From Deltaproteobacteria bacterium (GTDB taxonomy: Bacteria > Desulfobacterota > DSM-4660 > Desulfatiglandales > Desulfatiglandaceae): a stretch of 6,927 nt of DNA. The notes under the pieces were generated by a model. The model saw only the letters and a program-made list of their open reading frames with translations, was not told the origin of the DNA and did not search any database. This document shows positions 1 to 6,857 of the stretch, piece after piece. The stretch lies in the NCBI GenBank assembly GCA_029932035.1, contig JAOZQV010000201.1, positions 1-6,927 of the forward strand, given 5' to 3'. The first letter of the stretch is position 1. Every line of letters starts with the position of its first letter. The translations under genes were made by a program, and so were the position numbers.

Positions 1-807
1 TTGTGTTCCGCCGCATCCTGGGGCGTGGCAGATTTCACCGGCGGCTTCGCCACCCGGCGCAACAATGTGTTTGCGGTGGTGATCCTCTCACAGATCATTG
101 CCGGTGTGCTTCTTCTCATGGTAACCCTGGCCCTGACCGAGGGTCTGCCCGCCTATCCCCAGATGATCTGGGGCGGCGTCGCAGGCGTCGCCGGGGCCAC
201 AGGCATCATGGCGCTCTATATCGGCCTGGCCCGGGGTCGTATGGGGATCGTTTCATCAATCGCCGCTGTGGTGACGGCCGTTATCCCGATCCTATTTGCC
301 TTTTTTAACGAGGGGCTGCCGCCGGTGGCCAAGCTGATCGGTTTCGGATTCGCCTTTTTGGCGGTCTGGTTCCTGACCCGATCCGAGGGGCAAACCATCA
401 TGCAGCGCGACGAATGGCTTTTCCCGCTGCTGGCAGGAATCGGATTCGGCGTTTTTTTTATTTGTATCGACCACGTCAGCCAAAGCGCCATTCTCTGGCC
501 CTTAGTGGCGGTCCGGGTAACATCGATCCTGACGGTGCTGTGCTTCGTTTTAGCCCGGCAGAAAATTGAATGGCCCGGCGTCAAACAGATGCCGATGATC
601 GCATTTATCGGCATCGGCGACACCGCCGGCAACGTGTTTTTCGCCCTGGCCACCCGGCTGGGACGACTGGATATTTCCGCGGTGGTGGCGTCTCTTTATC
701 CGGCAGTTACTGTATTGCTGGCATGGTTCATCCTCAAGGAGCGCCTGATACCACGTCAGTGGATCGGTGTGGGCGCCGCCTTGTGCGCCCTGGTTCTGAT
801 CTCCTGA
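1..807 (+). CDS. DMT-superfamily (EamA) membrane transporter, 5'-truncated by the window edge
   Basis: Integral inner-membrane protein of the drug/metabolite transporter superfamily, usually a metabolite exporter; the substrate cannot be read from sequence. The visible 268 residues contain about ten hydrophobic segments (roughly 1-17, 22-44, 56-78, 81-103, 109-126, 139-157, 164-185, 198-217, 222-244, 250-267), which fits two EamA repeats. The first repeat ends near FFNEGLPP (101-108). The second ends with the family-typical pattern ASLYPAVTVLLAWF...KERL...QWIGVGAAL (230-261). Residues 6-15 (SWGVADFTGG) match the usual first helix, which normally lies some 10-15 residues after the start. The TTG at base 1 is therefore probably an internal Leu codon and the real start lies upstream of the window. 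The stop is TGA at 805-807. No functional link to the neighbouring salvage genes is evident. Confidence 0.87.
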   Translation: MCSAASWGVADFTGGFATRRNNVFAVVILSQIIAGVLLLMVTLALTEGLPAYPQMIWGGVAGVAGATGIMALYIGLARGRMGIVSSIAAVVTAVIPILFAFFNEGLPPVAKLIGFGFAFLAVWFLTRSEGQTIMQRDEWLFPLLAGIGFGVFFICIDHVSQSAILWPLVAVRVTSILTVLCFVLARQKIEWPGVKQMPMIAFIGIGDTAGNVFFALATRLGRLDISAVVASLYPAVTVLLAWFILKERLIPRQWIGVGAALCALVLIS

Positions 808-817
808 ACCGCAAAGC

Positions 818-837
818 CATCTCATCAGTATGAGGTG
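818..837 (+). other. Short hairpin just after the EamA gene, possible weak terminator
   Basis: CATCTCAT (818-825) can pair with ATGAGGTG (830-837), including one G-U pair, around the loop CAGT. It starts 11 bases after the stop codon of the upstream gene. No T-run follows directly; the nearest is TTTT at 856-859. It is therefore not a canonical intrinsic terminator. It may slow or protect the end of the message, or be chance. Confidence 0.25.
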
Positions 838-868
838 ATATTCCCCTCGGTGATCTTTTCATTTGAAA

Positions 869-897
869 TTGACATACCCCTGTCTTTCCCATATATT
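869..897 (+). promoter_or_regulatory. Strong sigma-70-type promoter for the PRTase-like gene
   Basis: The -35 box TTGACA (869-874) is a perfect consensus match. A 17-base spacer follows, then the -10 box TATATT (892-897), with 5 of 6 consensus positions. Transcription should start near 904, giving a leader of about 80 bases before the start codon at 984. The region just upstream is AT-rich (about 855-868) and includes TTTCA-TT-TGAAA (857-868), abutting the -35 box. The EamA gene therefore need not be co-transcribed with the downstream gene. Confidence 0.75.
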
Positions 898-917
898 CTT
901 TCCCAGGAAAAAATTTT

Positions 918-939
918 CAGCTATTCGTGAGCTATTGTG
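918..939 (+). repeat. 11-base-period direct repeat in the leader, candidate operator
   Basis: AGCTATT occurs at 919-925 and again at 930-936, exactly 11 bases (about one helical turn) apart. The two AGCT cores also make the block AGCT-N7-AGCT symmetric. It lies about 15-33 bases downstream of the predicted transcription start, where a bound repressor could act. No known operator consensus is recognised, and short repeats of this kind can arise by chance. Confidence 0.3.
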
Positions 940-973
940 GCTGATGGAAAAGGATGCAGCGATTGCCATAAAA

Positions 974-980
974 AAGGAGA
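974..980 (+). promoter_or_regulatory. Ribosome binding site of the PRTase-like gene
   Basis: AAGGAGA lies just before two consecutive ATG codons (984 and 987). The core AGGAG (975-979) is 4 bases from the first ATG and 7 from the second, so the second may be the preferred start. An in-frame TAA at 969-971 rules out an earlier start. Confidence 0.75.
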
Positions 981-983
981 GCA

Positions 984-1976
984 ATGATGAGGGCGGATGA
1001 AAACAGGTTGTTCCTTGAAGACCTCGGGGAAATCGTGATGTCGCGCGGTGGTAAGAACATATGGCTGATAAAGGGGATCACAAAGCACGAGGCCTTTCGA
1101 GACAGGTGTCTCCCGGAGAAAATTTATGTAGTCGATTTTCCCGGCAGAGGTCCCGGCCAGGAATTCTTACTCAGCCGTCAGACCTGCGGGGCAGAAAAGT
1201 TTTTGATGATCAAGGAAATCGGTCATGACATGATCCGCCTTTTCGAGCGTATGTTCGAAGGAAAAGTTGCCCAGTTTGTCATTCTCTGGGGGGGACGTCC
1301 CCTCGATTTACTTGACGCCAATCCACCGCTTCATAGGATTGGGCTCCTTGACACCACCTACATAAAGCTCACCCGGGTGGAACACGAGGCGGCCTTTCGC
1401 GGGTGGGAGATCGTTGAGAGTTCCTTTGTGGGTGAATGGTGGAAGGACGAAACCTGGATCATTATGGAAGAATGCATCGCCTCGGGCCAGACGGTAAAAC
1501 ATTTCACGGAAGAGGCTGTTCAGTTCCACCGTCCCAAGCGGATTTTTCTCTTCCCGGTTTGCGCCAGTCTCGAGGGGCTGGAGGGGATCTGCCGCATATG
1601 CATGGAAAACGATATTGAACTCATCCCCGTCTTCAACGGCGCACTCATAGAAGTGGCAAAGGAGGGTGTGTCAAAGCCTTTCACAGATCTTGGCCTTCAG
1701 CCCGGCACCATCATCACAAGGAAATTCTACGGAGACCTTTATGACCGCTACCAGGGGACGCCACTTTGCTGGGTGGGTGACATCGGAGATTCGATCTACA
1801 AGCCCGAGCAGTACCTCATGGAGACACTGGAAGACATGTTGAACGCAGGGATGGACCTTGAACGGGAGGACTTTTCACTTTGGAGTCCGATTGTGCGCTC
1901 AGATCATTTCATCACCCAATTTAAGGCTTTAAGGCCTGAGCTCTTCTCCCAGGTGGCGCACTACTTTATCCCTTAG
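984..1976 (+). CDS. Divergent phosphoribosyltransferase-like protein (type I PRTase fold predicted), function unknown
   Basis: A soluble 330-residue protein with no signal peptide or membrane segment; I do not recognise a named family. Two motifs in the right order suggest the type I PRTase fold. Residues 98-112 (FVILWGGRPLDLLDA) resemble the PPi loop (hydrophobic strand, GG, then a helix). Residues 158-170 (WIIMEECIASGQT) resemble the PRPP-binding loop (hydrophobics, two acids, small residues, S/T-G-x-T). In the PRPP loop, E162-E163 replace the usual Asp-Asp and S167-G168-Q169-T170 form the phosphate-binding turn. A strand-like KRIFLFPVCAS (185-195) follows, as expected after that loop. The C-terminal part (about 240-330) carries FYGDLYDRY and CWVGDIGDS (262-270), which may form a family-specific hood or extra domain. 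The gene has its own strong promoter. It ends 14 bases from the stop of the convergent deaminase gene. A base-salvage enzyme or a PRPP/nucleotide sensor is possible; neither is shown. Confidence 0.8.
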   Translation: MMRADENRLFLEDLGEIVMSRGGKNIWLIKGITKHEAFRDRCLPEKIYVVDFPGRGPGQEFLLSRQTCGAEKFLMIKEIGHDMIRLFERMFEGKVAQFVILWGGRPLDLLDANPPLHRIGLLDTTYIKLTRVEHEAAFRGWEIVESSFVGEWWKDETWIIMEECIASGQTVKHFTEEAVQFHRPKRIFLFPVCASLEGLEGICRICMENDIELIPVFNGALIEVAKEGVSKPFTDLGLQPGTIITRKFYGDLYDRYQGTPLCWVGDIGDSIYKPEQYLMETLEDMLNAGMDLEREDFSLWSPIVRSDHFITQFKALRPELFSQVAHYFIP

Positions 1977-1990
1977 GAGCCACATGCCTT

Positions 1991-3271
1991 TCAATCCGTT
2001 GGATATCGAAAATCCACCTCGACAGTCCTGTTTACCAGTTCCACCCGGCTCACAACCGGTGGGGTTTCGGCAATCACTTTGCCCCGGCGAACCACGAACA
2101 GTCTGGCAGGTCTCAGTCGCAGGGCTTCCTGTGGGGTGCTTGCCTGAAGGATAACTATATCACCGTTACACCCGGGTTCGAGCCCATAGTCTTCAAGTCC
2201 CATGACTTTGGCCCCATTATAGGTGATCGTATCGAATATCCTTCGCATTTGCTTGACGCCGGTCATCTGCCCCACGTGGAGTCCCATATGGGCAACCTCT
2301 ATCATGTCGTGCGAACCAAGGCTGTACCACGGGTCCATCATCCCGTCATGGCCAAAGGCCACATTAATACCGGCTTCCAAGAGCTCTTTTACCCGCGTCA
2401 TCCCGCGTCGTTTGGGATATGTGTCATGTCGTCCCTGAAGCGTGATATTCATCAGCGGATTGGCAACCACGTGAACCCGGGCCTCCGCCATCAAGGGCAA
2501 CAGCTTGCTGACATAGTAGTTGTCCATGGAATGCATGGACGTGAGGTGCGAACCGGTGACCCGGTCTTGAAGACCCAGGCGTTGGGTATGGAAGGTCAGC
2601 GTCTCTATATGGCGTGAGAGGGGATCGTCGTTCTCGTCACAGTGCATGTCTACAGCAAGTCCGCGCTCGGCTGCCAGCTCACACAGGGCCTTCACGGAAG
2701 CTGCGCCTTCATCCATGGTTCTTTCAAAATGGGGAATTCCGCCAACCACATCGACACCTAAATCAAGCGCGCGCTCCAGATTCGCTGCACTGCCTGGATA
2801 TCGAAAATAACCATCCTGGGGGAATGCCACCAGTTGCAAATCGATATACGGCTTGATCTCTTCCCGCACCTCCAAAAGCGCATTCACTGCCAGGAGTCTA
2901 TCATCGCTGATGTCCACGTGGCTACGGATTGCCAATGTCCCACGAGCAATAGCCCAATGACAGAGCTGTATGGCACGGGCTTTGATATTTTCGACCGTGA
3001 GGTGCGGTTTTAGTTCTCCCCAAAGCTCTATGCCTTCAAGCAGGGTACCACTCTCATTCACACGGGGATGACCATAGGTCAAGGTTGTATCCATGTGAAA
3101 GTGGCTGTCAACGAAAGGCGGTGAAGCCAGCCTGCCTGTTGCATCGATCTCCCGTTTCGTTTTCGCTTTAAGGCTAACTGCAACATCTACGATGGACCCG
3201 TCTTTTATGGCGATGTCAAGGCCTTTTCGCCCGTCGGGCATATTAACGTTTCGAATAATAAGATCGAGCAT
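1991..3271 (-). CDS. codA: Cytosine deaminase-like amidohydrolase (CodA family)
   Basis: A cytosolic metal-dependent amidohydrolase. E. coli CodA hydrolyses cytosine to uracil and ammonia. Its 426 residues match the family length, and whole segments can be aligned from memory with CodA (SGTLLEGIELW, PYIDLQLVAFPQ, LQGRHDTYPKRRG). Metal and catalytic residues are all present at a constant offset of 4 from E. coli: H57/H59 (HxH after the first strand), Q152, H210, E213, H242 and D309. The next residue is G310 where E. coli has Asp314, followed by MM instead of VF before DPWY. These positions line the substrate pocket, so the natural substrate may not be cytosine. The gene is last in the operon, 15 bases after the permease stop. 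The RBS AAGGAGGA supports this start. Alternatives are an isocytosine, isoguanine or other amino-azine/pyrimidine deaminase. Confidence 0.88.
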   Translation of the reverse strand: MLDLIIRNVNMPDGRKGLDIAIKDGSIVDVAVSLKAKTKREIDATGRLASPPFVDSHFHMDTTLTYGHPRVNESGTLLEGIELWGELKPHLTVENIKARAIQLCHWAIARGTLAIRSHVDISDDRLLAVNALLEVREEIKPYIDLQLVAFPQDGYFRYPGSAANLERALDLGVDVVGGIPHFERTMDEGAASVKALCELAAERGLAVDMHCDENDDPLSRHIETLTFHTQRLGLQDRVTGSHLTSMHSMDNYYVSKLLPLMAEARVHVVANPLMNITLQGRHDTYPKRRGMTRVKELLEAGINVAFGHDGMMDPWYSLGSHDMIEVAHMGLHVGQMTGVKQMRRIFDTITYNGAKVMGLEDYGLEPGCNGDIVILQASTPQEALRLRPARLFVVRRGKVIAETPPVVSRVELVNRTVEVDFRYPTD

Positions 3272-3280
3272 TTTCTTTTC

Positions 3281-3288
3281 TCCTCCTT
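3281..3288 (-). promoter_or_regulatory. Strong Shine-Dalgarno of the deaminase gene
   Basis: On the minus strand this reads AAGGAGGA, near-perfect to the 16S 3' end, about 9 bases before the ATG at 3271. It overlaps the stop codon of the upstream permease (3287-3289). The upstream operon junctions have much weaker sites, so the deaminase may be translated more strongly than the transporter subunits. Confidence 0.75.
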
Positions 3289-4234
3289 ATCCTCCCTTCT
3301 CCTCTCTCCGATAGGGTTTGAGAAGACTCGCAGGGACAGATGCCTTCCTGGAAACGCCTATCAGAGCAACAATAGTCAGGAGATAGGGGATCATCAGAAA
3401 AATATGAAAAGAGATATGGAATCCCAGACCTTGAAGCCTCAGCTGGAGTCCATCGAGGAACCCGAAGATGATGGCCCCTATTGCGCCCTTGAGAGGATCC
3501 CAGTTTCCAAAAATGACCATGGCAATGCTAACCCATCCCCTACCCCCAATCACATCGATCAGGAACATGTTTTGGTGAGCCAAAGTCAGAAAGGCCCCTC
3601 CGACCCCCATCAATGCGCCGCCGACAATTAGGCAGAGCGTTCGGGTCAGGATCACACTTACCCCGACCGTGTCTGCGACTACCGGATTCTCTCCAACAGT
3701 CCTGATCTTTAAGCCCATTTTTGTCTTGTAAAGCAGAATGGACATGACCGGTACGAGCAGCCACGCCAGATAGGTCAGGGTATACTGGGTGAAGAGACCG
3801 GGGCCGATCACCGGGATTTTCGAAAGAAGGGGTAAGGAGACCTGCTTGAAGGGCTGTACGATAGGGGGTACGGTGGGGGAGCCGAAATAGAGCCGGTAGA
3901 TAAACATGGCCAAACCGGTTGAGAAAAGGGTAATCCCAAGTCCTGATACGTGCTGACTCAGCCCCAGATTCACCGAAAGAAATGCCATGAGGAGACCCAG
4001 GATCATGCCCACAATGGCGGCCGTCAGCACACCAAGCCACAGGGACCCCGTGCCAAAGGTAACGAGAAATCCAGTCATGGCGCCCATCAGCATGATGCCC
4101 TCGATTCCCAGGTTCAGTACTCCGGATCGCTCTGCCAGGATTTCACCCAGGGTGGCGAATATGATCGGCGTTGCCATCCTCATCATGGCCCCCATGAGTC
4201 CTGAGATAAAGGCTGCTTCAATAAACTCACCCAT
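3287..4234 (-). CDS. Nucleoside/BMP-type ABC transporter, second permease (NupQ/PnrE-like)
   Basis: Inner-membrane permease of the BPD_transp_2 family, 315 residues, the usual size of the shorter permease in BMP-type nucleoside importers (B. subtilis NupNOPQ, Treponema PnrABCDE). Typical family segments are seen. An N-terminal SGVLNLGIEGIMLMGA (37-52) follows the LGE.LAER helix. The predicted ATPase-contacting loop is GLKIRTVGENPVVADTVGV (174-192). A C-terminal GGRGWVSIAMVIFGNWDPL (230-248) precedes the last helices. About eight to ten hydrophobic segments are present, with a charged basic tail (RREEKGG). The start ATG overlaps the stop of the preceding permease gene as TAATG. The local Shine-Dalgarno is weak (GGAAG), so translation is probably coupled. 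It should pair with the 353-residue permease to form the translocation pore. The substrate is probably a nucleoside or nucleobase, inferred from family and the deaminase next door. Confidence 0.9.
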   Translation of the reverse strand: MGEFIEAAFISGLMGAMMRMATPIIFATLGEILAERSGVLNLGIEGIMLMGAMTGFLVTFGTGSLWLGVLTAAIVGMILGLLMAFLSVNLGLSQHVSGLGITLFSTGLAMFIYRLYFGSPTVPPIVQPFKQVSLPLLSKIPVIGPGLFTQYTLTYLAWLLVPVMSILLYKTKMGLKIRTVGENPVVADTVGVSVILTRTLCLIVGGALMGVGGAFLTLAHQNMFLIDVIGGRGWVSIAMVIFGNWDPLKGAIGAIIFGFLDGLQLRLQGLGFHISFHIFLMIPYLLTIVALIGVSRKASVPASLLKPYRREEKGG

Positions 4235-5295
4235 TACTTCCGTACCACCCTTATTCTGTATTCAGTAAAAAGTAGAAAGATCAGCATAATCATCAGCGCC
4301 ATTCCCTGTATCACCTCTGCGATGTATGTTGGGACGCCGGTCATACGACTCATGGTATGTGCTCCAACAATTATCACACTGAAAAAAAGTGACGAAAAAA
4401 GCACTCCAACAGGATGGAGGTTCCCCAACATGGCGATGACAATCCCGGAATACCCGTAGCCGGGTGAGATGTCCATAATCAGACGATACTGAAGTGCGCA
4501 GAGCTCTCCCACCCCGGCAAGGCCTGCCAGCCCGCCTGATACCAGGGCAGTCCACAGAATCACCGCGGTGGTATTGATGCCGCCGAATTGGGCGGCCCTG
4601 ATGTTGACACCGACTGCCTTTGACCGGTACCCAAAGACCGTCCGTTTATTGATAAACCATATGACCAAGACGGCCAATAAGGCGATGAGGATTCCCAGGT
4701 GAAAACGTGACTTGGTTAGAAGGATCGGATAACGGGCAGCCTCGATAATCGCCGATGATCTGGGCCAACTGGAACCGGGCTGCTGAAGAGGGCCAAAAAG
4801 GAGTGCCCCCATCATGTGAATCATCACATAATTAAGAAGAAGCGTGGACACCACATCGTCCACTTTGAGCTTTGTCTTTAAAATGGCGGGAATCGCGGCC
4901 CAGATACCCCCGGCAAGGAATCCGCCAATTATAATCACCGGCAAAACCAGGACCCCGGGGATACCGCCCAGAGAAACGCCAAGCACCGTGGCCGCCAAGG
5001 CCCCTGCAAGCAGTTGACCCTCTGCACCGATATTCCAGAATTTGGCCCGAAACGCGAAAGCCACGGCCAGCCCCGTCAATAGGAGCGGACTGGCTTTTAC
5101 AAATGTCTCCAGAAGATTGAAGCGAGTTCCCAGGGCGCCGTAGAAGAGATAATAATAGGACTTCCAGAGATTACCTCCAGCAAGAAGGATAGGAATTGCC
5201 GAAAGAATAAGTGTGGTGATAATGGCGGCAATGGGGATAACGACTCTTGCCCATTTCGGCAGTGGTTCGCGTTTCGTGATCCTCATTCTGATCAT
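4234..5295 (-). CDS. Nucleoside/BMP-type ABC transporter, first permease (NupP/PnrD-like)
   Basis: Inner-membrane permease of the BPD_transp_2 family, 353 residues, corresponding to the longer permease of BMP-type nucleoside importers. It has a basic cytoplasmic N-terminus (MIRMRITKREPLPKW), then a first membrane helix at about 17-38. The family signature FWNIGAEGQLLAGALAA lies at 86-102. The predicted coupling loop to the ATPase is GYRSKAVGVNIRAAQFGGIN (222-241). GYGYSGIVIAMLGNLHPVGV (279-298) is another conserved stretch. The start ATG at 5295 overlaps the ATPase stop as ATGA, a 4-base overlap that indicates coupled translation. A second ATG three codons downstream (5286) is an alternative but lacks that overlap. 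The two permeases are paralogous to each other in motif order and should form a heterodimer. Confidence 0.9.
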   Translation of the reverse strand: MIRMRITKREPLPKWARVVIPIAAIITTLILSAIPILLAGGNLWKSYYYLFYGALGTRFNLLETFVKASPLLLTGLAVAFAFRAKFWNIGAEGQLLAGALAATVLGVSLGGIPGVLVLPVIIIGGFLAGGIWAAIPAILKTKLKVDDVVSTLLLNYVMIHMMGALLFGPLQQPGSSWPRSSAIIEAARYPILLTKSRFHLGILIALLAVLVIWFINKRTVFGYRSKAVGVNIRAAQFGGINTTAVILWTALVSGGLAGLAGVGELCALQYRLIMDISPGYGYSGIVIAMLGNLHPVGVLFSSLFFSVIIVGAHTMSRMTGVPTYIAEVIQGMALMIMLIFLLFTEYRIRVVRK

Positions 5296-6812
5296 CTTGT
5301 AACCCCGCTCATCCAGAGGCCAATTTGTTCGCGGGAGGCTTCCGCCACCGGGACGTCTCCCATGATCACCCCTTCATACAGCACAGTAATCCGGTCACTC
5401 AACGCAAATATTTCGTCCAGATCCTCCGAAATCAGGAGAACGCCCGCCCCACATTCTCTCTCTTGCAGAATTCTTTGATGGATGTACTCCATCGCCCCAA
5501 CATCAAGACCCCGCGTGGGCTGAGAGGCGACCACAATTGCTGGTCTTCCGCCGAGTTCTCTGGCCAGCATCACCTTTTGCAGGTTTCCGCCGGAAAGGCT
5601 GCTGGTAACGGCATCCCGACCGGAACTCATGATGCTGTATGCCCCTATCAGGTCTTCACTAAACTGATGGATTTTTTTGAAGTTCATCATCCCGAATCTT
5701 TGAAACTCAGGCGTCGCGTGGTTTTCAAGAATCAGGTTTTCCTCTACGGAGAGGTCCATCATCAGCCCCGTGTCAATTCTGTCCTCCGGTATTCTTCCCA
5801 TTTTCAATCTGATGACCGATACCGGGCTTCCAAGTCTTAGGGCATCGCCGTTTATTTTGATTGTCCCCTCTATCGGATCACGCATTCCAAAGAGTGCCTC
5901 TGAGAGTTCTTTCTGGCCATTTCCAGAAATTCCGGCCATCCCCAATATCTCGTTCTTCCTGACAACCAGCTTGAGACCCTTCAACGCCAGGAGCTTCTTA
6001 TCATTCAGGGCGCTGAGATTTTCAATTTCAAGGACGGGCTTTCCCGGACGGACTTTCTTCTTCTCCAGTCTTTCCAGAAGGTCCCTACCTACCATAAGAT
6101 TCGCCAGTTCCTTAATGTTCGTTTCGGACGTCTTTCTTCCTGCTACGACCCTGCCGCCTCTCAGAACAACAACACGATCTGCAATCTCCATCACTTCATT
6201 TAGTTTGTGGGATATAAAAACAACCGATCGACCTTCTTTTGCCATCGATTTCAATGTCTTAAAGAGTTCTACAGTCTCAGCAGGGGCCAGCACAGCCGTG
6301 GGTTCGTCCATAATAAGGATGTCTACATCTCTATAGAGAGCTTTGAGGATCTCTACCTTTTGCTGTTCACCCACAGATAGGGTCCACACCCTTGCATCAG
6401 GATCGACCTGAAGTCCGAATTTTTTTTGGATTCGAAGGAGTTTTATTCGGGCTGACTTGAAATCAAGAAAAAGCCCTTTGCCGGAATCAGTACCAATGAT
6501 GATGTTCTCAAGTACGGTCTGCGATGGAACCAGCGCGAAGTGTTGACGAACCATTCCGACGCCGCGGGAGATCGCATCTCTGGGCGCGGATAGCTCGGCT
6601 TTTTTGCCCTTTATGAAAATTTCGCCTTCATCACAGGTGTAATACCCGAAAAGGATATTCATCAGCGTCGTCTTACCCGCACCATTTTCACCGAGCAACG
6701 CGCATATTTCCCCAGGATAGAGATTGAAGTCGATATCGCTGTTGGCTGTGACATCCAGAAAACGCTTCGTGATTGAGGACATGCTCGCGATTGGCTTTTG
6801 GGTAGTTGTCAT
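5292..6812 (-). CDS. Nucleoside/BMP-type ABC transporter ATP-binding protein, two fused ABC domains (NupO/PnrC-like)
   Basis: Cytoplasmic ATPase that powers the two downstream permeases; 506 residues from the ATG at 6812 (507 from a TTG at 6815), the usual length for the family. Residue numbers here count from the TTG. Domain 1 is complete: Walker A GENGAGKT (42-49), Q-loop near RQHFALVP (90-97), signature LSVGEQQ (146-152), Walker B DILIMDEPT (165-173), H-loop H203. Domain 2 is degenerate: the Walker A position reads GISGNGQKE (295-303), without GKT. Its signature LSGGNLQK (407-414) is intact, the Walker B Glu is Gln (SQPTRGLD, 431-438), and the H-loop His is Glu (ISEDLDE, 462-468). This asymmetry is normal for sugar/nucleoside ABC ATPases, so one hydrolytic site is expected. 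ATG 6812 is preferred over the TTG because the Shine-Dalgarno is too close to the TTG. This is the first operon gene in view; the BMP-type binding lipoprotein is missing and may lie beyond the right edge. Confidence 0.92.
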   Translation of the reverse strand: MTTTQKPIASMSSITKRFLDVTANSDIDFNLYPGEICALLGENGAGKTTLMNILFGYYTCDEGEIFIKGKKAELSAPRDAISRGVGMVRQHFALVPSQTVLENIIIGTDSGKGLFLDFKSARIKLLRIQKKFGLQVDPDARVWTLSVGEQQKVEILKALYRDVDILIMDEPTAVLAPAETVELFKTLKSMAKEGRSVVFISHKLNEVMEIADRVVVLRGGRVVAGRKTSETNIKELANLMVGRDLLERLEKKKVRPGKPVLEIENLSALNDKKLLALKGLKLVVRKNEILGMAGISGNGQKELSEALFGMRDPIEGTIKINGDALRLGSPVSVIRLKMGRIPEDRIDTGLMMDLSVEENLILENHATPEFQRFGMMNFKKIHQFSEDLIGAYSIMSSGRDAVTSSLSGGNLQKVMLARELGGRPAIVVASQPTRGLDVGAMEYIHQRILQERECGAGVLLISEDLDEIFALSDRITVLYEGVIMGDVPVAEASREQIGLWMSGVTR

Positions 6813-6815
6813 CAA

Positions 6816-6822
6816 TCACCTC
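6816..6822 (-). promoter_or_regulatory. Ribosome binding site that decides the ATPase start
   Basis: On the minus strand this reads GAGGTGA and continues with T, an 8-base match to the complement of the 16S 3' end (GGAGGTGATC region). From GAGG it is 6 bases to the ATG at 6812 but only 3 to the TTG at 6815. Initiation is therefore more likely at the ATG. Confidence 0.6.
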
Positions 6823-6857
6823 GTGAAATGAGAGCGCAGTAATGGGGTAAGTTTGAT

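Noticed and set aside
1288..1302. Seven-G run and the 12-base palindrome GGGGACGTCCCC
   Set aside because: It lies inside the coding region for the PPi-loop-like segment (WGGRPL). The codons explain it, and the frame is intact on both sides, so neither a frameshift nor an operator is supported.
2249..2617. 122-codon open frame on the plus strand opposite the deaminase gene
   Set aside because: It lies wholly antisense to the conserved CodA-like gene and its product resembles no protein.
3540..4040. 166-codon minus-strand frame inside the second permease gene
   Set aside because: It is an alternative frame of a clearly conserved permease; its composition is not that of a membrane or folded protein family.
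5770..6336. 188-codon open frame on the plus strand inside the ABC ATPase gene
   Set aside because: It is antisense to a complete, motif-rich ATPase, is Ser/Phe/Arg-rich low-complexity in composition and has no convincing ribosome binding site.
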